NCBI RefSeq assembly: GCF_040869045.1
Contig: NC_090319.1
Coordinates: forward strand, 262,338,897 to 262,402,896
DNA length: 64,000 nucleotides
Direction of reading: 5' to 3'
DNA from: Eurosta solidaginis
Taxonomy: Eukaryota > Arthropoda > Insecta > Diptera > Tephritidae
Shown in pieces: positions 54,743 through 64,000 of the stretch; positions within the stretch are counted from its first letter, which is position 1, and every line of letters begins with the position of its first letter. A model generated the notes under the pieces. The model was not told the DNA's origin, searched no databases, and saw nothing but the letters and a program-made list of their open reading frames with translations. Both the position numbers and the translations under genes were made by a program.

Positions 54743-56429
54743 TGGGTCGGCTATACATTAAGGGACCAATTGGTTTTATGCGTGAACCAAAGGGGTTTGA
54801 ACTTTAAAATTTTGCACATAGGTTCTCAGGGAGTTCCCCAATGAGAATAAGTGAGTAATTTTTAATTGTTTTTAACAATTTACTAGTATTAGTTGTTAAA
54901 GTTACACTTGGTATAACTATCACTTTGAATCTACATACGAACACTTTCGCAAGAATTTTATACATAAGCACGCTTTATAATGTATATAAAACCACAAACA
55001 ACTATTTTTTTATTTGTTTAAATTTACGTATTATTGTAAAATTTAATAATTTATTTGTTTACTTTCCGCGAACACAAGCATACAGCCATTTTATCTATTC
55101 ACTGCTTGCATGGTGCTACCAGATGCTTTAAATTGTTCCAACGAAAGAAACATTTTTAAATAGTACCGATTAGGAAAATGGACCTTTTTATTCAACTCCA
55201 TTTATTTATTTTACGAAAAAATAGAAAATGGCGCGATTTTTTATTCCAAATTTTCCCTTGCGGCGCTTTTTATTTTTTTAAATAATTTACGTATATTTTA
55301 TACAAATTTGAAAATTTGGAATAAAAAATTTTCGCCTGCGCCACTTTTTATTTTTTTAAATAATTTACGTATATTTTATAAAAATTTGAAAATTTGGAAT
55401 ACAAAATCGCGCGATTTTTTATTCCAAATTTTCGCCTGCGGCGCTTTTTATTTTTTTAAATAATTTACGTATATTTTATAAAAATTTAAAATTTCGAATA
55501 AAAAATTTTCACCTGCGCCGCTTTTTATTTTTTTTTAAATAATTTACGTATATTTTATACAAATTTGAAAATTTGGAATAAAAAATTTTCGCCTGCGCCA
55601 CTTTTTATTTTTTTTAAATAATTTACGTATATTTTATAAAAATTTGAAAATTTGGAATACAAAATCGCGCGATTTTTTATTCCAAATTTTCGCCTGCGCC
55701 GCTTTTTATTTTTTTAAATAATTTACGTATATTTTATAAAAATTTGAAAATTTGGAATACAAAATCGCACGATCTTTTATTCCAAATTTTCGCCTGCGCC
55801 GCTTTTTATTTTTTTTAAATAATTTACGTATATTTTATAAAAAATTGAAAATTTGGAATAAAAAATTTTCGCCTGCGCCGCTTTTTGTTTTTTTAAATAA
55901 TTTACGTATATTTTATAAAAATTTGAAAATTTGGAATAAAAAATCGCGCTATTTTTTAATCCAAATTTCCGGCTGCGCCGCTTTTTATTTTTTTAAATAA
56001 CTTACGTATATTTAAGTGCCACAGGCGAAAATTTGGAATAAAAAGTTGCGCTATTGTTTATTCCAAATTTTCGCCTGCCACACATTTGATTTTTGTTTAA
56101 TAACTTATGTTTATTTCATAAAAAATAGAAAATCTGTAATTAAAAAATGCGATTTTTTAAAATAAATTACGTTTACTTCATAAAAAAAAAATATATAGAA
56201 AATCTGGAATAAAAAAGGCGCGATTAAAATAGATTGAGTCGTTTTTTATTTATACATATTTTGAAGTCTGGTAGCACCATTTTTTCTCAATTCACTGTGT
56301 TTTCTTGCATTTTTTGGTAACATTAATATTAAATTGTAATCAAACTATAAGCCTCCTACGGGTGGGGTGTTTTTAGAAAGGGGAGTCGCCCCACCCCCTC
56401 CCCCTGGTCCCATAATGTATAGTCTACCC
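54743..56429. mobile_element. 1.69-kb TIR element packed with tandem repeats, TSD GAGTTTA
   Basis: Left end TGGGTCGGCTATACATTAAG and right end CATAATGTATAGTCTACCC are inverted (about 21 of 25 match). GAGTTTA flanks both sides (54736-54742, 56430-56436); an 8-bp TSD with one mismatch (TGAGTTTA/CGAGTTTA) is also possible. It splits an RTE copy whose two parts are colinear. No transposase frame. Superfamily uncertain; 7-8-bp TSD could fit hAT-like. Confidence 0.85.
55200..56060. repeat. Tandem array with alternating 79- and 100-bp units
   Basis: The CTTTTTATTTTTT anchor lies at 55266, 55345, 55444, 55521, 55601, 55702, 55802, 55881 and 55981: spacing 79, 99, 77, 80, 101, 100, 79, 100. The long unit has about 21 extra bases (CGCGCGATTTTTTATTCCAA) that complete a palindrome with TTTGGAATA.AAAATCGCG. 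CGCCTGCGCCGC recurs in each unit, and decayed units run on to about 56230. Confidence 0.9.
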
Positions 56430-56725
56430 GAGTTTACTTGTCACTTGCCTATGCATATAATTTATTGGCTAGAGCTATTATCTGTTTAATTCCTAAGCTG
56501 ATATTGTTTTCGCTTATTTCCAGATACCCAAAGTCTTTCACAGTCTCGAGTTTATATTCATCAACAATGACACGGGTCCCAAGTTGTGCGAAAACGCCGA
56601 TTGTTTCGTGTCCTCATTTACCACAAAGCCTAATTTTTTCTCTCTATCCAATCCAGAAAAAGAACTTACGGCGCCAAAATCCTTAATATGCGCCAGGATT
56701 TGAATTCTCGTATGTAAGAATGTTT
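56430..56725 (-). pseudogene. Older RTE-type LINE RT, upstream part of the split copy
   Basis: Plus-strand blocks TTGCCTATGC...TTTATTGGC, CCAGATACCCAAAGTCTTTC, CCTCATTTACCACAAAGCCT align with 53440-53690 of the young copy. Colinear with 54340-54742 once the 1.69-kb element is removed. Confidence 0.7.
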
Positions 56726-57399
56726 CATCGGGGTTTTGTTCTGCTCCACGAATGGCTCCCCCAACTATATCGATATCGGGTAAGTCAGGTGGTAGTGCTT
56801 AATTTATGCAATAAACTTGAGAAAATATTATTCAAAATTAAATATGCCACTTTAATTTTTGCTTTATTAATGAGCAATTTAAAATAAATATATATCCGAA
56901 CATTACCATATTTTTGCTCAACATAAAAAATTTATGATTTAACCTCAGTCGTAAATTACCTCGCGTCAATTTGTTCATTAAAATCAGTGCGCATATGAGA
57001 TGATATGTCAAAACGTGTGTCTCGTATGTCTGCTTGTAAGAATAACGAACACTCATTGGCTCTTTTGTTTCTATTAAATTCATGCATGAATGCAGCATAA
57101 AATTTGTTTATATGACCATAAAAAATCAGTTTTGCGCTCTCACTGAAATTGTCATGATTCGCGTTTTAAAAATTCGCATTTTAACGCCCTGTATTTCAGT
57201 AGTTGGCTAAGCTAAGCTTAAACTACGTTTGCTTAAACTCTAGTCCAATTTTAACTCCAGTTAAGCTACTGAGCAGTTTTTCAGTCACAGTTTAAGGCCG
57301 CCTTTAGGGTAGGTTTTTTTGTGGGGTAACATCGTTTTTAATTAAACGGTTTTATTTAGCTTGACTCTGTGTAGCGAGCGGCCGGACGGCCGTTGTTTA
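56726..57399. other. No gene seen
   Basis: AT-rich sequence; an 86-codon minus frame (56838-57098) has no supporting features. Confidence 0.45.
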
Positions 57400-57790
57400 C
57401 GAATTTTGTAATTAATATTTAAGTAACTTCCCGATAAGCAACAGGCTTAAAACTTGGAATATAGTTAAGAACCCGATGACAATGAAATTATAAGAAAAAA
57501 ATTCCGATAGGTGGCGCATGGTTCGAAATATTTCAAAAATTTGGAACATATAATACATACATGAATAGAAATCTACGTATAAAAAATCGCCGCTAGGTGG
57601 CGCAAGGATCGAGATATTCAAAAAAATCCTATTTGTGGTCCCTTTTGGTTCATATTTGGAACACATAATATGTACATACATGAAGAGAAAGCGACCTTTG
57701 AAAAAATCGCCAAAGATCGAGATATTCAAAAAAATCGGCAGAGGAGGGAGAAGCATACGTGGCGCTGAGTCGAGTAAAGTATTTGGAAGG
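57400..57790 (+). repeat. Dispersed repeat with (A/T)AGGTGGCGCA motif
   Basis: GATAGGTGGCGCATGGTTCG and CGCTAGGTGGCGCAAGGATC each followed by a GATATT(C/T) word, units about 95 bp apart; related to 6.0-7.4 kb. Confidence 0.55.
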
Positions 57791-57971
57791 ATTATGTATT
57801 GAGGACTTAATTGTAACAAATTGCCAGGAAAGAGTTCATGTAATAATGAGTCACTAAATGAACTAATTAGAATGAGAAATAATAGGCAATTAAATAAAGA
57901 CTAAAAACTTGAAAATAAAATAATTAAAAAAAAAAATGTTTAAGTTAAACGGTTTTATTAAAACAATACAT

Positions 57972-58310
57972 GCGATAACCTCCGATGAGATCTAAGGCCG
58001 AGCTTCTCTTCCAATTTGCGTCGTCCTCCTCTTGATTTTCCTTATAAATTGGCCGGACGGGACCTACATATTTTATGCCGACTCCGAACGGCATCTACAA
58101 GGCAGATGAGTTCTCCCTGAGAGCTTTTCATGGCAGAAATACACCCGGAGCGCTTGCCAAACACTGCCGAAGGGCGACCCCGCTTAGGAAAATTTTCTTC
58201 TAATTGAAAAACCTTATTTCTAAAATTTTGGTGTTGCTTTGCCCCGGGAGTGAAACCAGGGCATACGGTGTGGTAGGCGGAGCACGCTACCATCACACCA
58301 CGGTGGCCGC
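57972..58310 (-). mobile_element. tRNA-derived SINE in foldback left arm, TSD CAATACA
   Basis: The best preserved reverse copy: head GGCGGCCACCGTGGTG (minus strand), B-box side GGTTTCACTCCCGGGG, and body close to the 11.6-kb copy. CAATACA at 57965-57971 and 58311-58317. Confidence 0.9.
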
Positions 58311-58632
58311 CAATACAATAATTTACATGAAGTAATAATAACACTAAAAGCTAGAAAATAATTAGGTAGGTCCTAGGTACTAGTCGTAACACTCCTCATC
58401 TATCTAGGGCGTTGATCAGACAATTAAATAAAAGCGTTGGACGCGTCAAATTTCTATTGATAGTCGTATGTAAGACCAACTGAACCTTAATAAAGTTGTG
58501 CAACGCCTCACATTTTTAGAAATTTCACGCGCCCAAAGCTTTTATTTAATTGTGTGATCAACGCCTTAGATTGATGAGGAGTGTGATAACTAGTACCTAG
58601 GGCCTACCCAATTATTTCCTAGCTTTTAGTAT

Positions 58633-59191
58633 TGTGACGAATATTAGTGGCACTAAGTGATACTCACATCACTAATCTGGTGCTAAGTAAACAAAGCAAC
58701 AAAAACAATAAAGCAAGCAGCCACACTTGTATGTACGTGAACAAATTAATCATTATGTCTACACATATGTACGAACACGCAGCGGAGAGCAACACACAAA
58801 TACATGCATATATCTATTTCTGAGATACTCCCAAAAGTAGGCAATCATCTGTGGAAGTATCACTCACATATACACTCGCATGGGCTATGCGAGAAGCTAT
58901 AATCATCGTGCATCTGTAGTTATAGCTGGGAAATTTATAGCTGGTAAAAGAGTAGTAAATTCTAGAAATAGAAACACCTAGAAGTATGCGAACGAGGAAA
59001 TCCCGGAGCATAAAAGGAGGTAAAGCTGAGAATCGGAATCAGTTGGATTTGAGCACGCTATCTGTCGAGAAGTAGACTTTAATAAAGGCCATTTTGCATT
59101 ATTGAATATTGGAGTTATTTATTCAACAGTTTAGTGATTCGAACGTCAGTAGAAGGTTGCAAATAAGAGAAATTACACTAAATTCGTTACA
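58633..59191 (+). mobile_element. Solo LTR (559 bp) in foldback right arm, TSD GTAT
   Basis: TGTGACGAATATTAGTGGCA...TTCGTTACA, flanked by GTAT (58629-58632, 59192-59195). Same family as 31683-32217. It contains AATAAAGGCC near its end. Joining the flanks restores the foldback arm. Confidence 0.92.
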
Positions 59192-59262
59192 GTATTATTA
59201 GTACTTAATGTAAGTATTGTTTTCAATAAACCCGTGTAACTTAAAACTTTTTTTTTTAAATT

Positions 59263-59895
59263 ATTTTTTATTATCTAGATAATTTGTAAATACGACAACA
59301 TCTGGATTTTATTTACCCAACAGACGTGGAAAAATATTTTTCCATCTTTAGAAAAATATATATCTAGTTTCGGAGCTGATATCCAACATCATGCTGTAAT
59401 TATTATTAAACCGAACTTTGAGGGATTTTGAGAAATGTACAGCTCTCAAATGAATATCCAATACATTTTTTCAGTTTATGTCCTACATTGGGTATAGAGT
59501 TGAGATGGGTTGAAAAAAATCGTCTCCGAGATGGTGCCACCAAAGCCAATAGTTTTTAATTGTGCGAAATAGACACCTGAGTAAAGAAGCGCTAATTATT
59601 AAAAATATGTCATACATGTTTCATTTTATTTTCATGAAAATGCTGTAGCATTGGAATCTTATATTTCAGTCCAGTTGTGATAATGTTTTGAAACAATTTT
59701 TAAGATTTTAAATGTACGCCTTGTTATCAACGTGAGCTGTAATCGTACTCAAGCCCCAATGCTTGTTGGGTATATTCAACGCCATTTCGAACGAACGCAA
59801 ATCACCGAAAGGTTAACTAGAGTTTCACCCTGCCAGATCGGCCGCCTACCTTTACACGAACAAAAAGCCCCATAGAACCCCTACAACAAAACAAC
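59263..59895. other. Mostly unassigned; possible Penelope-like upstream part at the right
   Basis: 59263-59700 shows nothing I know. From about 59740 GC content rises toward the GIY-YIG remnant, so part may be the same element. Confidence 0.4.
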
Positions 59896-60222
59896 GTAGT
59901 ATATGAGATTCAATGCATGGGGAGAGACAATGAGAACTGTGACAAAAACTACGTTGGAACAACAAAAAGAGCATTAGGAACCCGATTGGCAGAGCATGAC
60001 GCTGATATTAAGAAGAACAAGACCAGCACAGCTCTTGCTCAACACGTATTATGACATGGACACACAGCTGATCTAAAGAACGCGAAAATAATAGACATAG
60101 AAAAAAGGGAAAGAACGAGATTCACGTTGGAATGTCTACACATATTACAAAAAAGGGAGAGGACCATGAACAAAAAAGAGGACACAAAATTTATTGCTGC
60201 TAGCTATTTGGCATGCTTATGA
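59896..60222 (+). pseudogene. Penelope-like element GIY-YIG endonuclease fragment
   Basis: The frame VVYEIQCMGRDNENCDKNYV then GTTKRALGTRLAEHDADIKK, TALAQHVL, a single TGA stop at 60052-60054, then HGHTADLKNAKIIDIEKRER and TLECLHIL. VYEI...YVG is the GIY-YIG motif variant of Penelope elements; the following TRLAEH has the conserved Arg and His and LEC the conserved Glu. Such enzymes nick target DNA for Penelope retrotransposition. The RT that normally precedes it is not recognisable. About 108 codons; frame otherwise open to TGA at 60220. Confidence 0.7.
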
Positions 60223-60414
60223 CAATCAGTATGACAAGTGTACCTAAAGATGATGGTACCGATAATTCTTTTTATACTCAGTTGAGCAGAGCTCACAGAG
60301 TATATTAACTTTGATTGGATAACGGTTGGTTGTACAGGTATAAAGGAATCGAGATAGATATAGACTTCCATATATCAAAATCATCAGTATCGAAAAAAAA
60401 TTTGATTGAGCCAT

Positions 60415-60440
60415 GTCCGTCCGTCCGTCCGTCTGTCCGT
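60415..60440 (+). repeat. (GTCY)n microsatellite of family A element
   Basis: GTCCGTCCGTCCGTCCGTCT followed by GTCCGTTAACACG. Confidence 0.9.
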
Positions 60441-61614
60441 TAACACGATAACTTGAGTAAATTTTGAGGTATCTTGATCAAATTTGGTATGTAGATTCCT
60501 GGGCACTCATCTCAGATCGCTATTTAAAATGAACGATATCGGACTATACCCACGCCCATTTTTTCGATATCGAAAATTTCTAAAAACCGAAAAAATGCGA
60601 TAATTCATTGCCAAAGGCGGATAAAGCGATGAAACTTGGTAGATGGGTTGACGTTATGACGCAGAATAGAAAATTAGTAAGATTTTGGACAATTGGCGTG
60701 GCACCGCCCACTTTTACAAGAAGGTAATTTAAAAGTTTTGCAAGCTGTAATTTGGCAGTCGTTGAAGATATCATGATGAAATTTGGCAGGAACGTTACCA
60801 TTACTATATATGTGCTAAATAAAAATTAGCAAAATTGGATGAAGTACACTTTTTAAAAAAATTTTTTTTTAAATTCAAATTTTAACAAAAAATTTAATAT
60901 CTTTACTGTATATAAGTAAATTAAGTCAAAATTCAACTCCAGTAATGATATGATGCAACAAAATACAAAAATAAAAGAAAATTTCAAAATGGGCTTGGCT
61001 CCGCCCATTTTCATTTAGTTTGTCTAGAATACTTTTAATGCCATAAATGGAACAAAAATTTACCAATTCTTCTTAAATTTGGTAGGGGCATAGATTCTAT
61101 GACGGTAACTGTTTTCTGTGAAAATGGGCGAAATCGGCTGAAGCCACGCCCAGTTTTTATACACAGTCCACCGTCTGGCCTTCCGCTCGGCCGTTAACGC
61201 AATAACTTGAGCAAAAAACGATATATCTTTACTAAACTTAGTCCACGTACTTATCTGAACTCACTTTATCTTGGTATAAAAAATGGCCGAAATGCGACCA
61301 TAACCACGCCCACTTTATCGATATCGAAAATTACGAAAAATGAAAAAAATGCCATAATTCTATACCAAATACGAAAAAAGGGATGAAACATGGTAATTGG
61401 ATTGGATTATTAACGCAAAATATAACTTTGGAAAAAACTTTGTAAAATGGGTGTTACACCTACCATATTAAGTAGAAGAAAATGAAAAAGTTCTACAAGG
61501 CGAAATCAACAGCGTTTGGAATCTTGGCAGGAATACTGTTAGTGGTATTGCATATATAAATAAATTAGCAGTACCCGACAGATGATTTTCTGGATCACCT
61601 GGTCCACATTTTGG

Positions 61615-62765
61615 TCGATATCGCGAAAACGCCTTCACATATACATCTAAGGGCCACTCGCCTTTAAAACCCTCATTAATACCTTTAATTTGATATCCAT
61701 ATCGTACAAACACATTCTAGAGTCACCCCTGGCCCACCCTAATGGCGATATCTCGAAAAGGCGTCCACCTATAGACCTAATGCCCACTCCCTCTTAAAAT
61801 GCCCAGTAATACCTTTCGTTTAATACCCATATCGTAAAAACACATTCTAGATTCACCTAATGGCGATATCTCGAAAAGGTGTCCACCTATAGACCTAATG
61901 CCCACTCCCTCTTAAAATGCTCAGTACCACCTTTCGTTTGACACCCATATCGTACAAACATTCTAGAGTCACCCTTGGTCCACCTGTTTGGCGATATCTC
62001 GAAAAGGCGTCCACCTATAGTACTAAGGATTACTCCCTTTTAAAATACTCATTACCAACTTTCATTTGATACCCATATCGTACAAACACATTCTAGAGTC
62101 ACCCTGGCCCACCCTAATGGCGACATCTCGAAAAGGCGTCCACCTATAGACCTAATGCCCACTCTCTCTTAAAATGCTCAGTAATACCTTTCGTTTGATA
62201 CCCATATCGTACAAACATTCTAGAGTCACCCCTGGCCCACCCTAATCGCGATATCTTGAAAAGGCGTCCACCTATAGACCTAATGCCCACTCCCTCTTAA
62301 AATGCTCAGTAACACATTTCGTTTGATACCCATATCGTACAAACACATTCTAGAGTCACCCCTGGCCCACCCTAATGGCGATATCTCGAAAAGGCGTCCA
62401 CCTATAGACCTAATGCCCACTCCCTTTTAAAATGCTCAGTAACACCTTTCATTTGATTCCCATATCGTACAAACACATTCTAGAGTCACCCCTGGTCCAC
62501 CTTTATGGCGATTTCTCTAAAAGGCGTTCACCTATAGAACTAAAGCCCATTCCCTTTTAAAATACTCATTACCACCTTTCATTTGATACCCATATCGTAC
62601 AAACACATTCTAGAGTCACCCCTGGCCCACCTTAATGGCGATATCCCTAAATGGCGTCCATCCATAGAACTATGGCCTACTCTCTCTTAAAATACTCTTT
62701 AATACCTTCCATTTGATACACATGTCATACAACCACATTCCAGGGTTACCCTAGGTTCATTTTCC
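61615..62765 (+). repeat. Tandem array, nine units of about 130 bp
   Basis: The (G)CGATATCTCGAAAA anchor starts at 61615, 61745, 61863, 61991, 62120, 62248, 62378, 62508 and 62638 (spacing 130,118,128,129,128,130,130,130). Unit words: GGCGTCCACCTATAGA, CCCATATCGTACAAACA and CATTCTAGAGTCACCCCTGG. Inner units are more alike than the outer ones, as in concerted array growth. Confidence 0.95.
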
Positions 62766-62965
62766 TACATGGTGATTTTCCTTATTTTGTCTCCATAGCT
62801 CTCAACTGAGTATGGAATGTTCGGTTACACCCGAACTTAGCCTTCCTTACTTGTTTAGTTTATACTCACTTTGTTTTTATTTTATATGTGTTAAATTATT
62901 TCTTTCTATATAAGTTTTTGTCAAAAAAATTTTTGTTATAGTGATAAAACATGTCAAATCAAATG

Positions 62966-63119
62966 AGAGATAAAGCGATACGAGATAACGCCATATGCCC
63001 TTATCGCTCTTTGAAATTGGAAATAAAGCCATACAGAAATTTTGGCGCGAATATGGCTTTATCTCTCTTTGAATTGAGTGATAAGGCCATATGGCGTTAT
63101 CTCGCATGGCTTTATCGCA
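62966..63119. mobile_element. About 154-bp hairpin MITE
   Basis: GATAAAGCGATACGAGATAA then CGCCATATGCCCTTATCGCTC pairs with GAGTGATAAGGCCATATGGC then GTTATCTCGCATGGCTTTATC. Abuts the LINE fragment to the right, at its truncation point. Confidence 0.75.
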
Positions 63120-63839
63120 CCCCACCCGGCTGATCTTAAAAAACACATACTGGAAACGGCTGCAGGTCTGTCAAAATAATGCTATCAGAACTGCCACCGG
63201 ATGCCTCCTTATGACCCCCGAACACATACATAGTGAGGACAAAGAGCTCAACATTCAAGAGCACAACGAAATGCTTAACAGGCAGTTTTTGCTAAATTTT
63301 CATAAACCGGGACATCGTAGCAAAAAACTGTTTGATCTAGTCCCACCTCCACGTGGGTTAAGGGAACATCTCCATAAGCACTGTGTCGATATCCGGGACC
63401 TGTCAATACAGCAGTTTGATGCAGACAAGCATAAGCAGGCCGTAAGCCAAATCCATACCGAATCGGTAAACGTTTTTGCAGGACGCACCCAGTTAACCCT
63501 GTTATTAATATGCAATATCCTACCCTTGTAGAAAAAGAAAGGACACTACCACACAATTCACCCTGGCCCAACTTCGTTCTGCATACATGAACAGGTTACT
63601 TGTCCAGAATCATCCCCGACATACGTCATGTATTTACTGCATGCGATGTGTTGCCATATGACACCAACAATCTTTCCAATTGGTCCGCCCCTGGTAAAAC
63701 AGCCTGTTTCCTTGGACTCCCGTTAGTCGACTTTGATGACAAATTGCCCATTGAATGGAGCGAAGCACTCTTAACACAACAACAACAACATCTTTTACCA
63801 AACGGCTCCCTTAATGTAAATTTCCTATCGACTGCTTAG
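63120..63839 (+). pseudogene. Jockey-type LINE RT C-terminal remnant
   Basis: The frame has ERLQVCQNN-like text: KRLQVCQNNAIRTATGCLLM, HSEDKELNIQEHNEMLNRQF, DLVPPPRGLREHL, DADKHKQAVSQIHTESV; after a shift at about 63530 it continues with LSRIIPDIRHVFTACDVLPY and KTACFLGLPLVDFDDKLP. These are the post-RT tail of Jockey-clade LINEs, where a C..C..H..C cluster normally sits (here CDV..YDTNN..NWSA, Cys and His mostly lost). RT palm and endonuclease are upstream and missing. Followed by AATAAA at 63869. Confidence 0.75.
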
Positions 63840-64000
63840 TGGAATATCAACCTTTTTCTGATTACTATTAAATAAACAACGAAATCTCCAAGACAGCTTC
63901 AAAACCGTCAACTTGTTTTGGCCAAGCCTGTCATGCGACATCATAGTCAAACAAGCATTAAGATATACTCGCATGATTTTACTAATGAAGTGCTAATATT
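63840..64000. other. Window end, no gene seen
   Basis: Probably 3'UTR or flank of the Jockey-type LINE. Confidence 0.4.

Larger units (their letters stand above)
57912..59262. mobile_element. Foldback/long-TIR element opened by a SINE and a solo LTR
   Basis: With the two insertions removed, both arms pair for about 180 bp. Outer pair: AAAATAATT-A(n)-TTTAAGTT (57920-57955) against its inverse (59228-59265). Then ACAATAC (57964) with GTATTGT (59214); CACTAAAAGCTAGAAAATAA with its inverse ending CTTTTAGTATT; CTAGGTACTAGT; CTCCTCATC and inverse; ATTAAATAAAAGC and inverse. The centre is 58446-58534. SINE in the left arm, LTR in the right arm. No coding capacity. Confidence 0.85.
60270..62856 (+). 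mobile_element. Helentron-like family A element, most complete copy, 2.6 kb
   Basis: 5': TATACTCAGTTGAGCAGAGC; then ACTTTGATTGGATAACGG, a GTCY microsatellite, ACACGATAAC, repeated GGCGTGGC.CCGCCCA blocks, and nine 130-bp repeats. 3': CTCAACTGAGTAT (inverse of the start, 62802-62814), hairpin GTTCGGTTACACCCGAAC, TTAGCCTTCCTTACTTGTTT. This is DINE-1/HINE order. Non-coding; would need Rep-helicase in trans. Other copies at 160, 44277 and 47257. Confidence 0.8.

Noticed and set aside
61615..62765. Regular repeats as a CRISPR-like array
   Set aside because: Units are contiguous 130-bp tandem repeats without spacers, inside a eukaryotic transposon.

Overview
The window reads as repeat-dense, AT-rich intergenic or heterochromatin-like DNA of a higher fly. 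A tephritid-type fruit fly is my best guess, based on remembered repeat families rather than on any search. I find no intact host gene, rRNA, tRNA gene or CRISPR array. Nearly every recognisable feature is a transposable element, usually broken, and often inserted into another element. A handful of non-canonical (non-transposon) coding signals remain; the best is a duplicated 174-bp exon-like ORF.

Layout. 1-9 kb: decayed Helentron-like (HINE/DINE-1 type) copies, a (TA)n tract, two foldback elements, a GTGGCGC-type repeat field, scraps of an RTE LINE and a tRNA-derived SINE. 9-11.4 kb: an RNase H-bearing LINE lacking its RT palm, followed by a SINE with a perfect 10-bp target-site duplication (TSD). 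12.6-33.1 kb: a direct tandem duplication of one CR1/Jockey-type LINE plus its downstream flank. The copies were then opened by different insertions: a 328-bp MITE (in both), a 3.5-kb TG...CA element, a satellite-bearing element and a (TTG)n repeat in copy 1; a hAT-type element (8-bp TSD), a 425-bp MITE and a 4.6-kb LTR retrotransposon in copy 2. The spacer between copies holds a solo LTR.

33.2-41 kb: a second LTR element of the same family with a long gag-protease ORF (SAP-like domain, coiled coil, zinc knuckle, DTG protease), cut by an RNase H LINE fragment; a gag-type ORF1 remnant; and a Helentron-like element with about 155-bp tandem repeats. 41-50 kb: SINE, ZMYM1/hAT-like transposase remnant, and a Helentron-like element split by about 2.2 kb holding a large foldback, a deleted LINE and a 123-bp satellite. 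51-57 kb: a Tc1-like long-TIR element with an RTE LINE inside it, then an older RTE copy split by a 1.7-kb TIR element full of 79/100-bp repeats.

57-64 kb: a foldback element with a SINE in its left arm and a solo LTR in its right arm, a Penelope-type GIY-YIG remnant, a 2.6-kb Helentron-like element with nine 130-bp repeats, and a Jockey-type LINE end.

The value of the window is that paralogous empty sites inside it give exact element borders, TSDs and relative ages. No functional multi-gene system is evident; the elements do not cooperate beyond supplying targets and, presumably, enzymes to one another.
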